From positions 1-33,424 of the forward strand of contig JAFVQT010000012.1 of the NCBI GenBank assembly GCA_017504655.1: a stretch of DNA of 33,424 bases, written 5' to 3'. This DNA comes from Clostridia bacterium. GTDB taxonomy: Bacteria; Bacillota; Clostridia; Christensenellales; Borkfalkiaceae. Positions 24,901 to 32,999 of the stretch are shown here, one piece after another. The translations under genes were made by a program, and so were the position numbers. The notes beneath the pieces are model-generated. The model had not been told where the DNA came from. It made no database searches and worked only from the letters and a program-made list of their open reading frames with translations. Each line of letters opens with the position of its first letter. Position 1 is the stretch's first letter.

Positions 24901-27735
24901 GCATTACAAGAAGCGATTACTGCTATTAATGCAGTATCTGATAAGGTTGGCGTTTTAGCACAGGCTAAGGCAGAGGTTTCTGCTTACAAGGCAGGATTAT
25001 TCCGTGAGGCTGAAGAGACTGAAAGATTAGCTATCGTAGCTGAAGCAGACGCAGCTCTTGACGTTGCGGAAAGCGCAGATCAGGTTGCTGTTATAGTTGC
25101 AGAGGCTAAGGCCGGAATAGACCTTTTAAAGACTGCAGCTCAGTATGCAGACGAAGAGCTTGCAAGCGTTAAGGCAAGCGCAAGAGATGAAATCTCTAAC
25201 TATTTAGATTTAGACAATTATTATGCAGACGAGCAAGCTGAAATTGCACTTGCAATCGAAGCGGGACATCAAGGCGTTGCAGACGCAGCTGACGAGGATG
25301 CTATTGCTCAGGCTGTTATAGATGCAAAAGCTCACTTAGATGAAATTCTTACTAAGGAAGAGGTTGTTGCAGCTATCAAGGCTGACCTTGAAGCATACAG
25401 GGCAGAGGACGGATATTTCCGCGTTGAAGAAAAGGCTCAAAGAGATACTATCGTTGCAGATGCATTGACTGCTTTAGATGGCCTTACCGATAAGGCTGAA
25501 ATCGACGCTATCGTGGCTGAGGCTAAAGAGGCTGTTGACGCTCTTACTACTGCAGACGAGCATCTCGAGGCTGAGCTTGCTGTGCTTAAGGCAGAGGCAA
25601 GAGCAGAAATCGAAGCATATCTTGCAGACAGCGAATATATCCCATCTCAAGAGACTGACAGATTAGCAGTTGTAGCAAGTGCTATAGAGGCTCTTGCAAA
25701 TGCTAAGAGTGAAGACGAAATCGCTCAGGTTGTTGCACAGGCAAAGACTGAAATCGATGCTATAGCAGCAAGCGTAACGATTGTAGACGTTCCTATGCTC
25801 GTATATATTAACGATTGCTATGCAGACGGCGGAAATATGAACATGTTCATTACTATTCCCGGCTTAGAGCTTCCTGCAACGACCGGTGACGGCTTTACCT
25901 TTGCAGGTTATTCGGAAGTACAGTTAGAAGCATTGTTCGAGGAATTCGGTCTTTACGATATGGTTTATATCAGCGGTAAGTCGTTGAGAGATTGGGGCTT
26001 TGTAGGCTTCTGGGATGGTGGCGTTGGCTACAACTTAGGACCTATAAATCCGTCACTTTATCTCCATATGCATACCGATAACTCTGAATATAAAGAGGCT
26101 GTTGCAAGCGGTGAGATTGCCTTCACTAAGTATATTGACGGCGCTTTAGGTGTATTCATGAGCCAAGTAACTGTTGAAAAAGGATTACTTATCCCGAGTT
26201 ACGGCTACTTAAACGGCGATGAAATCACTATCGTTTACCGTGCTATAGCTGAGTTTACAACTCAAGGAAATCACCGTCCTTACGACATAGAGGCAATTGG
26301 TACCACAAACGTTGATTCGGTTGCATACGTTCAAGAAGACATTGTTAACGACGTATTTGTAGGCGGATACTTCGGCGTTTCACTTGAAGACGACGATTAT
26401 CCTGCAATCGACGGTGATCATATCATAATTCTCGAGCACATGGTCAGAGAATCAAACTACGACTGTATTTTAATTAACGGCGAAGCAGGTCACGTTGATA
26501 AATACGCTTTATATAATCTTGGAGAAAACGGCAAGGGTCGCATATCCTTCTCAGTTGACGTACCTAACGCAGATATGCAATCTGTAACTATTCCTGCAGG
26601 CACCTTATTCCCTGCATACGCAAGTAACACGTTGCCTGGCGTTAACTCAGATAACGGAGTATACGTATTCTATAAGACTGCAGATGACGTTACCTTTGTT
26701 AAGACTGATGACGGTGAATGGGTAACTATCGACAGTTATGCTCAAGCAGCAAAGGATGCTATTGATGAGTTAAGAGCATCTAAAGACGGTATTGATTGCT
26801 TTGTAGCAGACGTTGTTGCTATGGATACCGCAGTAGCAGATGCCAAGACGGCTATCGAAAGTGCTACTACTTTAGCAGAAATTGATGAAATCTTAGCAAG
26901 CGTAACTGCAGTTATCAGTGCTGTAGATGCAAAAGACGTTGTTATAGCAAACGCAAAGGCTGAGCTTGACACATATAAGGCAGGAGCATTCCGCGAGGCT
27001 GAGGAAGCTCAAAGACTTATTGCTGTTGACGAGGCAAAGGCTATTATAGACAGTGCTGACAGCAGTGAAGCAGTTTTAGTAGCTGTTGAAGAAGCAAAGG
27101 CTGTTATCGACACTCTTAAGACGGCTGACGAATATGCGAAAGAAGAAATCGCTGAAGACGTTGTAAGCGCAAAGGCAGAGCTCGACGGATATAAGGCAGA
27201 GGACGGTATATTCCGTGCAGAAGAGGTTGCAGTAAGATTAGCTATAATCGACGAAGCTAAGGCCCTTCTTGACGAAGCTTTATACATCGAAGAGGTTGAA
27301 GCAATCGTTGAAGCGGCAAAAGCAGCAATCGACGAGCTTAAGACAGATGAGGATTACAAGGCAGAAGAGGCTCTTGCAGAAATCAGAGGAGAGGCTATTA
27401 GCGCAATCAACGCTAAAAAGGCATCTATCGACCTTACTCTTTACGACGATGACGCTATTTTAACAATCAGCACTCTTTACAACGAGGCTAAACGCGCTAT
27501 CGAAGAATCTACCGATGAAGCTGAAATAGCAAGCATTGTTGCAAGCTTTGAGGCAGTCATAGACGCTATTCCTCAAAAGGGTAATGAGCCGGAAAGCGAC
27601 AGTGAAAGCATTGAAGATTCTTCCGAATCCGGCGAGGTAACCAGCGGTTGTCTTGGCAGTATCGGTGGATTAAGCTCAGTATTCGCGCTTCTCAGCGTAA
27701 TGGCAGTAGCAGTTGTTTTCAAAAAGAGAAGATAA
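21907..27735 (+). CDS. Giant modular surface protein: three beta-module/alpha-bundle cycles with Cys-containing C-terminal anchor
   Basis: The 1942-residue protein has a Sec signal peptide (about 1-37, cleavage near VKA-AVSA). Three cycles follow: beta modules at about 41-498, 649-943 and 1291-1607, each followed by Ala/Glu/Lys-rich helical repeats at about 502-648, 944-1290 and 1607-1892. Beta modules share the motifs YNVGEP..LY.H.H, KYAxYNLGxxGKGR and SVTIPAGT.FP.Y, and end in VTFVK.....W. Helical repeats carry AKAEIDAYKA and AKAAIDELKT-like heptads, resembling FIVAR/GA-type bundles. A Ser/Glu linker leads to TSGCLGSIGG, a membrane helix and KKRR, a non-LPXTG anchor. Spacing to the ATG holds only a weak AAGGAAAAGG. 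No catalytic residues are recognised; glycan adhesion or wall-spanning display is likely. Confidence 0.85.
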   Translation: MRKIKKTLMACLIAVFALTIGAGLGLMPKNHTVKAAVSAEYTVVETPMMGHIQDTYAAGGNLNFFVTLPGLDNEVDGDGIVFDGVDLASVFNSFGFFDNVMINGKTLRELGCTSFWDNTLGYNVGEPKPRLYLHTHFDPATLAAAIADGTVNLNHMEMGTITFKEGTMIPGYRYLKGLDNAVVYKAGCDFETTVDAFAYERKMVGKTDVQSVRYVQDNGGVDGYFGVSLYGDDYLGAGATDDTVGNNLDQSITGWYFNDTILLNGETGKVGQYSLVNLGSSGKGYYSFHAKVSKNDLTSVTIPAGTKFPMYYYKGAQGSSYSEIGNAGTVVCYFETQTTKTFVKHGDLWIAQGEIEEIDTEVTMAVPFYGDGVGNDYFINFELSVNDYLDVDTYAGNAITAKQFLSSFNFTSHVLINDQPFPVQGETYLNVWSAKNTFSTRGKEGANGFTNATQIEKITILAGCQFPSYEMLENGTLKIYVTTEDVTFVKVSELNWEKQVAFNLEDYKAEKIAEIDAYKSGADTFLEEQKAQRDTAVANAITAINAAADKETIDSAIANAKAEIDALPLASEILEEQLREIKNNAIAELNDYLADGEYTAIQALDKEKAVKEGLALINNAGSEGAIAEALAQGKALVDASIARVANYVDVMAIVTVYECYKAGGNFYVKVVFDGVDAIAGEHSYDVKVGDVLDAFGFWDNVYVGDKSLADWGVSGGWDADNVIGYNVGEPQNNVYIYCHSEDWKTSDVAFSGGVVSNYPVTIKEGTLVPSQAYFTGEDTYDVYRVKFEMVSNADSIAYGFKGYTETDVVDVQLAQDNGNGVYLAVGLSKNDYPSEGGFVEAPDYYFGEVYNTMGYWVNVKINGTNDIGKYAIYNLNEGGKGRIALTVEMPYADINSITIPADTFFPTYALKSLSALNNGNVLVVVFKTTKDVTFVKSANGTWVNFDEHKADALATLDAAKADKAEADYFAVDFATINSAYENGRSTIEGATTVEAIDSALQEAITAINAVSDKVGVLAQAKAEVSAYKAGLFREAEETERLAIVAEADAALDVAESADQVAVIVAEAKAGIDLLKTAAQYADEELASVKASARDEISNYLDLDNYYADEQAEIALAIEAGHQGVADAADEDAIAQAVIDAKAHLDEILTKEEVVAAIKADLEAYRAEDGYFRVEEKAQRDTIVADALTALDGLTDKAEIDAIVAEAKEAVDALTTADEHLEAELAVLKAEARAEIEAYLADSEYIPSQETDRLAVVASAIEALANAKSEDEIAQVVAQAKTEIDAIAASVTIVDVPMLVYINDCYADGGNMNMFITIPGLELPATTGDGFTFAGYSEVQLEALFEEFGLYDMVYISGKSLRDWGFVGFWDGGVGYNLGPINPSLYLHMHTDNSEYKEAVASGEIAFTKYIDGALGVFMSQVTVEKGLLIPSYGYLNGDEITIVYRAIAEFTTQGNHRPYDIEAIGTTNVDSVAYVQEDIVNDVFVGGYFGVSLEDDDYPAIDGDHIIILEHMVRESNYDCILINGEAGHVDKYALYNLGENGKGRISFSVDVPNADMQSVTIPAGTLFPAYASNTLPGVNSDNGVYVFYKTADDVTFVKTDDGEWVTIDSYAQAAKDAIDELRASKDGIDCFVADVVAMDTAVADAKTAIESATTLAEIDEILASVTAVISAVDAKDVVIANAKAELDTYKAGAFREAEEAQRLIAVDEAKAIIDSADSSEAVLVAVEEAKAVIDTLKTADEYAKEEIAEDVVSAKAELDGYKAEDGIFRAEEVAVRLAIIDEAKALLDEALYIEEVEAIVEAAKAAIDELKTDEDYKAEEALAEIRGEAISAINAKKASIDLTLYDDDAILTISTLYNEAKRAIEESTDEAEIASIVASFEAVIDAIPQKGNEPESDSESIEDSSESGEVTSGCLGSIGGLSSVFALLSVMAVAVVFKKRR
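22027..27580 (+). repeat. Internal triplicated beta-module plus helical-bundle repeats within the giant protein gene
   Basis: The encoded repeats are diverged but retain DNA-level islands, for example the start of the TIPAGT segment, where TCTGTAACTATTCCTGCAGG occurs at about 22800 and at 26580. Three beta-to-alpha cycles are visible, of unequal length because the first carries an extra beta subdomain (about residues 340-498). Confidence 0.75.
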
Positions 27736-27812
27736 TAAGCTAACATAAGCGGAAAACCGTTTTATCAGGTAAATAAAGCCGAAATAGGCTAAAAACAAAA
27801 AAAGTTGTCTAT

Positions 27813-27834
27813 GGGGAAGCCTTTGGGCTTCCCC
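27813..27834 (+). other. Intercistronic hairpin before the oxidoreductase gene
   Basis: GGGGAAGCC (27813-27821), loop TTTG, GGCTTCCCC (27826-27834): a perfect 9-bp stem. No T-run follows on the plus strand. It resembles the other U-less hairpins in this operon. Confidence 0.6.
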
Positions 27835-27867
27835 GGTAGATGATAAACAGAGCGAGAAGAAAAAGAC

Positions 27868-29145
27868 ATGAAAAAAATTAAAATGGCCGTAGTAGGATAC
27901 GGCAATCGCGGTCAGGTATACGCAGATTATTCGTTAGATGAGCCAAACGAGATTGAAATTGTAGCAATCGTAGACCCTAACGAATTTAAATTACAGGTAG
28001 CAAAAGAAAGATACGGCTTGTCAGACGGACAGGTCTTTACCTGTTATGCAGACTTTTTAAAGTCAGGCATAGAGGCCGATTTGGTAGCAAACGCTACTAT
28101 GGACCAATACCACTATCAAACGGCTATGGAGATTCTCAATTCTAAGCACGATATGCTTATGGAAAAGCCCATAGTTGCTAAAAAAGAAGAGCTTATGGAT
28201 ATTTATAAGACTGCAAACGACAAAGGGTGCAAGGTTTTTGTATGTCACGTTTTAAGATACAGTCCGTTCTATAAAGCCGTGAAGAAAATGATAGACGACG
28301 GTAAAATCGGCAAAATAATTTCAATGGAAATGAACGAACACGTTTGGGTGCCCCATTACCTTAGCAGTTACGGCAGAGGTAAATGGAACAGTGAACAAGA
28401 GTGCGGTAGCCCCATTTTGCTCGCAAAATGCTGTCATGATATGGACCTTATTTGTTGGCTTAACGGAGCAAAAACGACACACGTGGCAAGCTTTGCGCAC
28501 CGCAGCAATTTTGTTTTGGCTAATAAGCCTGAGGGTGCTACGGACTATTGCTACAACTGTCCTCATTCAAACGCTTGTAAATACAGTGCAATGAAGCTTT
28601 ATTACGATAACGACGTAATGCCGTTTTTATTCTTAGACTCGTTGAATAAGCCATATGACGAGGTTACTAAGGAAGAGAGATTGGAGCTTTTAAAAACAGA
28701 CAACTACGGCAAGTGCGCGTATAATATGGGCGGTGACGTAGTTGACAGGCAAAATCTTATAGTGGATTTTGAAGACGGAAGCGTTGCGGCGTTTACGTTA
28801 AGCGGCGGTACGTGTCGTCCTGACAGATATATTCACGTAGTAGGTACGTTGGGTGAAATCGAAGGTAAATTAGAGGAAAACAAATTTGTATTCAGGGTAT
28901 ACGACGAAGATAATATAGGGTACAAAGAAGAAATAATTGATCTTAAGGATAAAATTATAAATAAGGTTCAATTTGGTGGACACAGTGGCGGAGATTATGG
29001 TATAATGCATGATATCGTAAGATATTTAAACGGCGAAACTGCTTCCGCATCAATCACGCTATTAAAGGATTCTCTCGCAAGCCATCTTCTGGTTTACGGA
29101 GCTGAGGAGAGTAGGAAGACGTACAAAGTAGTTGAGTTAGATTAA
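27868..29145 (+). CDS. Gfo/Idh/MocA-family NAD(P)-dependent oxidoreductase with Cys motif
   Basis: This cytosolic protein of 425 residues has an N-terminal Rossmann fold (VGYGNRG, 9-15), the family motif EKP at 99-101, HVLRYSPFY near 126-134 and a CCHDMDLICWL active-site helix. An insertion with DYCYNCPHSNACKYSA holds Cys228, Cys231 and Cys237 and may bind a metal. Members oxidise sugars or derivatives, or act as NAD-dependent glycosidases of GH109 type; the exact substrate is open. A spaced GAGAAG is the only ribosome binding site. It lies 33 nt before the GH38 gene, so the two probably act on the same imported sugar. Confidence 0.9.
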   Translation: MKKIKMAVVGYGNRGQVYADYSLDEPNEIEIVAIVDPNEFKLQVAKERYGLSDGQVFTCYADFLKSGIEADLVANATMDQYHYQTAMEILNSKHDMLMEKPIVAKKEELMDIYKTANDKGCKVFVCHVLRYSPFYKAVKKMIDDGKIGKIISMEMNEHVWVPHYLSSYGRGKWNSEQECGSPILLAKCCHDMDLICWLNGAKTTHVASFAHRSNFVLANKPEGATDYCYNCPHSNACKYSAMKLYYDNDVMPFLFLDSLNKPYDEVTKEERLELLKTDNYGKCAYNMGGDVVDRQNLIVDFEDGSVAAFTLSGGTCRPDRYIHVVGTLGEIEGKLEENKFVFRVYDEDNIGYKEEIIDLKDKIINKVQFGGHSGGDYGIMHDIVRYLNGETASASITLLKDSLASHLLVYGAEESRKTYKVVELD

Positions 29146-29178
29146 CTGTCTTACATCTTTACATAAAGAGAGGTAATT

Positions 29179-31665
29179 ATGAGTAAAACTATGTACGTGG
29201 TTTCGCATAGCCATTGGGACAGAGAGTGGTACTTAAGCCATGCAAAGCACAATTTCAATTTAGTTCGCACTATGGATAAGCTTATCGAGGTTTTAGAAAA
29301 CGACGAGGGCTTTAAATCATTTCATTTAGACGGACAAATAATCGTATTAGACGACTATCTTGCCGTTCGTCCGTCAATGAGAACGAGAGTTGAAAGGCTT
29401 ATTACAGACGGTAAGCTTAAGGTTGGACCTTTTTACATTTTACAGGATGACTATCTTTTAAGCGGTGAGGCAAATGCGAGAAACGTTTTAGTCGGTCTTA
29501 GAGAAACCGCTAAATACGGCAAGCCAACTATGATAGGTTATTTCCCCGATACGTTTGGCAACGTAGGTCAGATGCCTCAAATACTGCGGGGATTTGGTAT
29601 AGATAATGCTTTTATGGGTAGAGGTACGGTTATTTCCTCACCTGAAAAGCTTGGCACCGGCGACGAATATTTTTCAGAGTTTAAGTGGGTTGCTCCCGAC
29701 GGTAGCGAGGTTATAACCGAGCAGTTTATACTCTGGTATGCAAACGGTATGGAGCTCCCCGAGGATTTGGAGGGCTTAAAGGACAGACTCAACGCTTTGG
29801 ACAAAGCAATGTCCAAGTGTACTAAAACACCTTGTCTTTTGCTTATGAACGGTTGCGATCACCAGCCCGTTCAGGCAAATCTTTCTAAGGTTATCGAAAA
29901 CGCCAAGCAGTTAGGCTACGACGTAGTACATACGACCTTTGAGGATTTCCTTGAAAAAATCCGCCCGTACGAGGGTGAGTTTGCCAAGATAAAGGGCGAG
30001 ATAAATCAAGAGGAAAGCAACGGCTTCCGTTCGCTCAGAGAAACAGCAAGCGCGCGTATTTACCTCAAACAATCGAGCTATAGGGCAGGATATTTGCTTG
30101 AAGGCGTCGCAGAGCCACTCAGTATGCTTGCAGAAAAGGAGGGCTTTAAATACGACGACGAGATGCTCCACTACGCGTGGAAATGCTTGCTCGAAAATTA
30201 TCCTCACGACAGTATATGCGGTTGCAGTGTAGACGAGGTTCACAGAAAAATGGAAACCCGTTTTGCTGAAACTATAGATACTATTCAAAGTCATATCGAC
30301 TTGGTTGGCGACAGACTTATTAAAAAGCTTGCAAAAGACCAAAAGAGCGTTCTCGTTGCAAACCTATATCCAAAGGCTACAGCCGATTACGTAGAGTGCA
30401 GGGTTGACTTTTTAGAGGGCGAACAGATCCCTGCAGACCCTGTTTTGGTTGACGGCAAGGGCAATAGATATTACCCGGTAGTTGAGGATTTGGGCGAAAT
30501 GATGGAATATTCTTTGCCCGAAGACAAGTTCAGACAGGTATTTAAGATTCATAGATTTATATATAGAATTTACGGTGAGTTTGCTCCGCTTAGCCTTACG
30601 CTTATGACGGTTGAAAACGGCGAGGACAAGGCTCAAAGAGCACTTAAGCTCGGTGATAAGAGCATGGAAAACTCTCTCGTAAGGGTATCGTTCAATAAAA
30701 ACGGTACGTTTAATGTTTTGGATAAGCAAAGCGGAAAAGCTCTCAACGACCAAAACTCGTTTACAGAAATTGGCGACAAGGGCAACGAATATGAGTTTAT
30801 GCCGGATGGCAAGCTCTTCGATACCTTGAGCGACGAGGCTGAAATTTCCGTTTATAAGGTTGAAAAGGATCTTATTTCTTATAGGGTTATAAACCACCTT
30901 ATGCAACAAAACGGCGAGCCTGTTGAGATTGAGAGCATAGTAACTCTTCACGATAAGCAAAAGGGAGTTAAGGTAAGCGTTAAGCTTCAAAATACCTGCA
31001 AGGATCATAGAATACGTGCTGATTTTGCTTGGAGTGACGATTTTGATACTCACAACTCGTCAGGTCAATACGACCTCACGACAAGGGCAAATAAGCCCGG
31101 TCCTAACTGGACTGCGCCCCATCATCCGCAGAGAACGTTTGAGTTTGTAGAGCGTATAAATTCAGCTCGTGACGGTATGATATTGTCCTTAAGAGGTAAT
31201 AACCTATACGAGATAATGGAAAGCAACGGTCACACACAAATAACTCTCGTAAGAGGTGTTGGAATACTCGGTGACTGGTTTGACTTCTACACTTACGATT
31301 CTCAGTGCTTAAGAGAGGTTACTGCAGAGTATATGGTAGAGTTCTACACCGAGAAGGATAGAGAAAGCGCAATAGACAGTGCTTATGCTTATCACCACCC
31401 AAGGCTTTGCGCCTTTGCCGGCAACGGAAGAGGTGAGGAGCAAAAGGGCTTTGGCTTAGAGGTTAGCGGTGACGTTACGGTAACCTGCGTTAAGATGAGT
31501 CAAAAGGGTGAAAACGTTGTAAGAATGTTTAACCCATACAACGAGCCAAAGAGTGTTAAGTTCTCAAAAGAGGTTACGGTTACTGATATGGCAGAGATTC
31601 ACGATGGTGAAAAGCTTAGCCAAACAGTCTTGACGCCTAAGAAGATTTTGACAGTTAAATTTTAA
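29179..31665 (+). CDS. GH38 family alpha-mannosidase
   Basis: This is a predicted retaining, zinc-dependent alpha-mannosidase of 828 residues without signal peptide, so it should act inside the cell on imported manno-oligosaccharides. The N-terminal catalytic domain shows SHSHWDREWY with metal ligands His12 and Asp14, the nucleophile Asp124 in FPDTFGNVGQMP, and the metal-site HDSICGCSVDEVHRKM with His343. C-terminal beta-sandwich domains follow (about 470-828). AGAGAGG stands upstream of the ATG. It resembles MngB/streptococcal GH38 enzymes in layout. Whether it prefers alpha-1,2, -1,3 or -1,6 links cannot be read. A strong terminator follows. Confidence 0.95.
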   Translation: MSKTMYVVSHSHWDREWYLSHAKHNFNLVRTMDKLIEVLENDEGFKSFHLDGQIIVLDDYLAVRPSMRTRVERLITDGKLKVGPFYILQDDYLLSGEANARNVLVGLRETAKYGKPTMIGYFPDTFGNVGQMPQILRGFGIDNAFMGRGTVISSPEKLGTGDEYFSEFKWVAPDGSEVITEQFILWYANGMELPEDLEGLKDRLNALDKAMSKCTKTPCLLLMNGCDHQPVQANLSKVIENAKQLGYDVVHTTFEDFLEKIRPYEGEFAKIKGEINQEESNGFRSLRETASARIYLKQSSYRAGYLLEGVAEPLSMLAEKEGFKYDDEMLHYAWKCLLENYPHDSICGCSVDEVHRKMETRFAETIDTIQSHIDLVGDRLIKKLAKDQKSVLVANLYPKATADYVECRVDFLEGEQIPADPVLVDGKGNRYYPVVEDLGEMMEYSLPEDKFRQVFKIHRFIYRIYGEFAPLSLTLMTVENGEDKAQRALKLGDKSMENSLVRVSFNKNGTFNVLDKQSGKALNDQNSFTEIGDKGNEYEFMPDGKLFDTLSDEAEISVYKVEKDLISYRVINHLMQQNGEPVEIESIVTLHDKQKGVKVSVKLQNTCKDHRIRADFAWSDDFDTHNSSGQYDLTTRANKPGPNWTAPHHPQRTFEFVERINSARDGMILSLRGNNLYEIMESNGHTQITLVRGVGILGDWFDFYTYDSQCLREVTAEYMVEFYTEKDRESAIDSAYAYHHPRLCAFAGNGRGEEQKGFGLEVSGDVTVTCVKMSQKGENVVRMFNPYNEPKSVKFSKEVTVTDMAEIHDGEKLSQTVLTPKKILTVKF

Positions 31666-31675
31666 AAAAGTGTGG

Positions 31676-31700
31676 CTATAAGCCGATAAATCGATAAAAA
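31676..31700 (+). repeat. 25-bp dispersed repeat, copy 1
   Basis: CTATAAGYCGATAAATYGAT, then AAAAA, occurs here and at 33089-33113 with only two C/T differences. This copy lies between the GH38 stop and the terminator, and its 5' part forms a small GGCT-ATA-AGCC hairpin with the preceding bases. Confidence 0.6.
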
Positions 31701-31730
31701 AGAGCCTTGAACGGGTAGTTCAAGGCTCTT
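31700..31730. terminator. Bidirectional terminator between GH38 and SGNH genes
   Basis: The 13-bp stem AAGAGCCTTGAAC (31700-31712) and GTTCAAGGCTCTT (31718-31730), loop GGGTA, is followed by AATTTTATTT on the plus strand and TTTTT on the minus strand. It serves both convergent genes. Confidence 0.92.
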
Positions 31731-31752
31731 AATTTTATTTACTAAAATTTGT

Positions 31753-32952
31753 TTATAAGGTTTTGCCCGTCAGAGCGTAGAGTATGTTTTGGGCGTAAAC
31801 TCTTATTATAAAATCGGTTGGGTGATTTACGTTATTGCCCGTCATACTGTAGTAGGTTTTATATCTTAAAATCTCTTTGTGCATCGTGGTAACGGTTGCT
31901 AATCCTAAGCCGTATTCCTCCGCAAGCTCTGACTGCGCCACTTCAAACATTACAAGCTTGCAGTTTTCATAATCGTTTTGAACATGGAATTCTTCTGCGT
32001 CGCCGTTTGGTAGCATTGAGCTGACGAGCAATATTTCGGTATTGGGGCATTTTTCTTTGATTGCATCTATTATCCACGTAAGCTGTTGCTTAAATCTGAT
32101 ATCACTAATGCCTAAATCATTCATTCCCCAAGCCATAATCACAAGGTCGGGATTTTCGTCCGTTACAAGCGTAACGTTGTTATATCCCCATAGGGTTGCC
32201 TCGCCACCCTTAGCGTGGTTGACAAAGGATATATTTTGGTTGCCGTAGATTTTCTTTAAGCTGTCGGTAACCAAGGCGTCAAAGCCGGGCATATTAGGCT
32301 CGATGCCTAAGAATCCGCTGCCGTTTCCTCCTACCGTAATACTGTCACCGTAAAAGCAAATCTTAACGTTCTCACCACTGCTCATTTTTGCTAACAAATC
32401 AGAATATCTCGAGGAAAAGTCGGTAGGAGAGGTTAATCTGTCGTCCTTTTTTGCGCGATACGTTATCGCAACGTGCTTTTTCGAAAAATAGTCACCCTCG
32501 CTAAAAAACAAGCCCGTACCGCGGGAATATGAGTGAAAGGTTCCGGTTTGAGGATAATAGCCCGCCTCGTAGAAAAAAGGCATGCTTGTTTTTTCTGTCA
32601 GTGCAATGGCATTGTGTTTTTCGTCAAAAACGTAATCTACGCCTTCTTGATAAGTGGTCTTTAGGTCGTACGACGTAACCGAAATAATTTCGTCAACAGG
32701 GTAAAGAAGTCTGCCTAAATCGTCTTGACCTACAAAAACGACAGTTTCGTTATACACGGTATCGCCAAGCCAAATAGGTTGCATATACGTTTCTAAGTTG
32801 AATTTATCGTATTCAAGCAGCTTAGAGTATTCTATAGGCTCCGAAGCGGTTGAGCTGTCATTTTCGTCGGCCTGTGTTCCGCCTGTCATTGTACATGAGG
32901 TTAACAGTATACAAGCCAAAGGAACAGCTAATTTATTCAAAAATTTCTTCAT
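31753..32952 (-). CDS. SGNH/GDSL-family hydrolase lipoprotein
   Basis: This is a predicted extracellular esterase or deacetylase of 399 residues. The signal peptide ends in a textbook lipobox LTSC with Cys20. A Ser/Thr/Glu linker and an N-terminal beta domain (about 45-180) precede the SGNH domain, with block I FYGDSITVGG (Ser204), block III AWGMND (Asn278) and block V NHPTDF (His377). The Asp normally three residues before the catalytic His is Asn374 here, so activity may rely on a dyad or another acid. ATG 32952 is chosen because AAGGTGAT lies before it; a GTG at 32961 overlaps that site. It may remove acetyl groups from the glycan used by the convergent operon (inference). Confidence 0.9.
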   Translation of the reverse strand: MKKFLNKLAVPLACILLTSCTMTGGTQADENDSSTASEPIEYSKLLEYDKFNLETYMQPIWLGDTVYNETVVFVGQDDLGRLLYPVDEIISVTSYDLKTTYQEGVDYVFDEKHNAIALTEKTSMPFFYEAGYYPQTGTFHSYSRGTGLFFSEGDYFSKKHVAITYRAKKDDRLTSPTDFSSRYSDLLAKMSSGENVKICFYGDSITVGGNGSGFLGIEPNMPGFDALVTDSLKKIYGNQNISFVNHAKGGEATLWGYNNVTLVTDENPDLVIMAWGMNDLGISDIRFKQQLTWIIDAIKEKCPNTEILLVSSMLPNGDAEEFHVQNDYENCKLVMFEVAQSELAEEYGLGLATVTTMHKEILRYKTYYSMTGNNVNHPTDFIIRVYAQNILYALTGKTL

Positions 32953-32970
32953 GATAATCACCTTGATTAT

Positions 32971-32999
32971 ATTATATATTCAGTTACTATAAAAGTCAA
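32971..32999 (-). promoter_or_regulatory. Promoter of the SGNH lipoprotein gene
   Basis: On the minus strand TTGACT (32994-32999), a 17-nt spacer and TATAAT (32971-32976) are seen. The predicted start near 32964 leaves about 12 nt before the ATG, just enough for AAGGTGAT. Confidence 0.85.

Noticed and set aside
25478..27463. Open frames on both strands inside the giant surface protein gene
   Set aside because: They come from the repetitive Ala/Glu/Lys codons of the helical repeats and encode Ala/Ser- or Leu-rich shadows.
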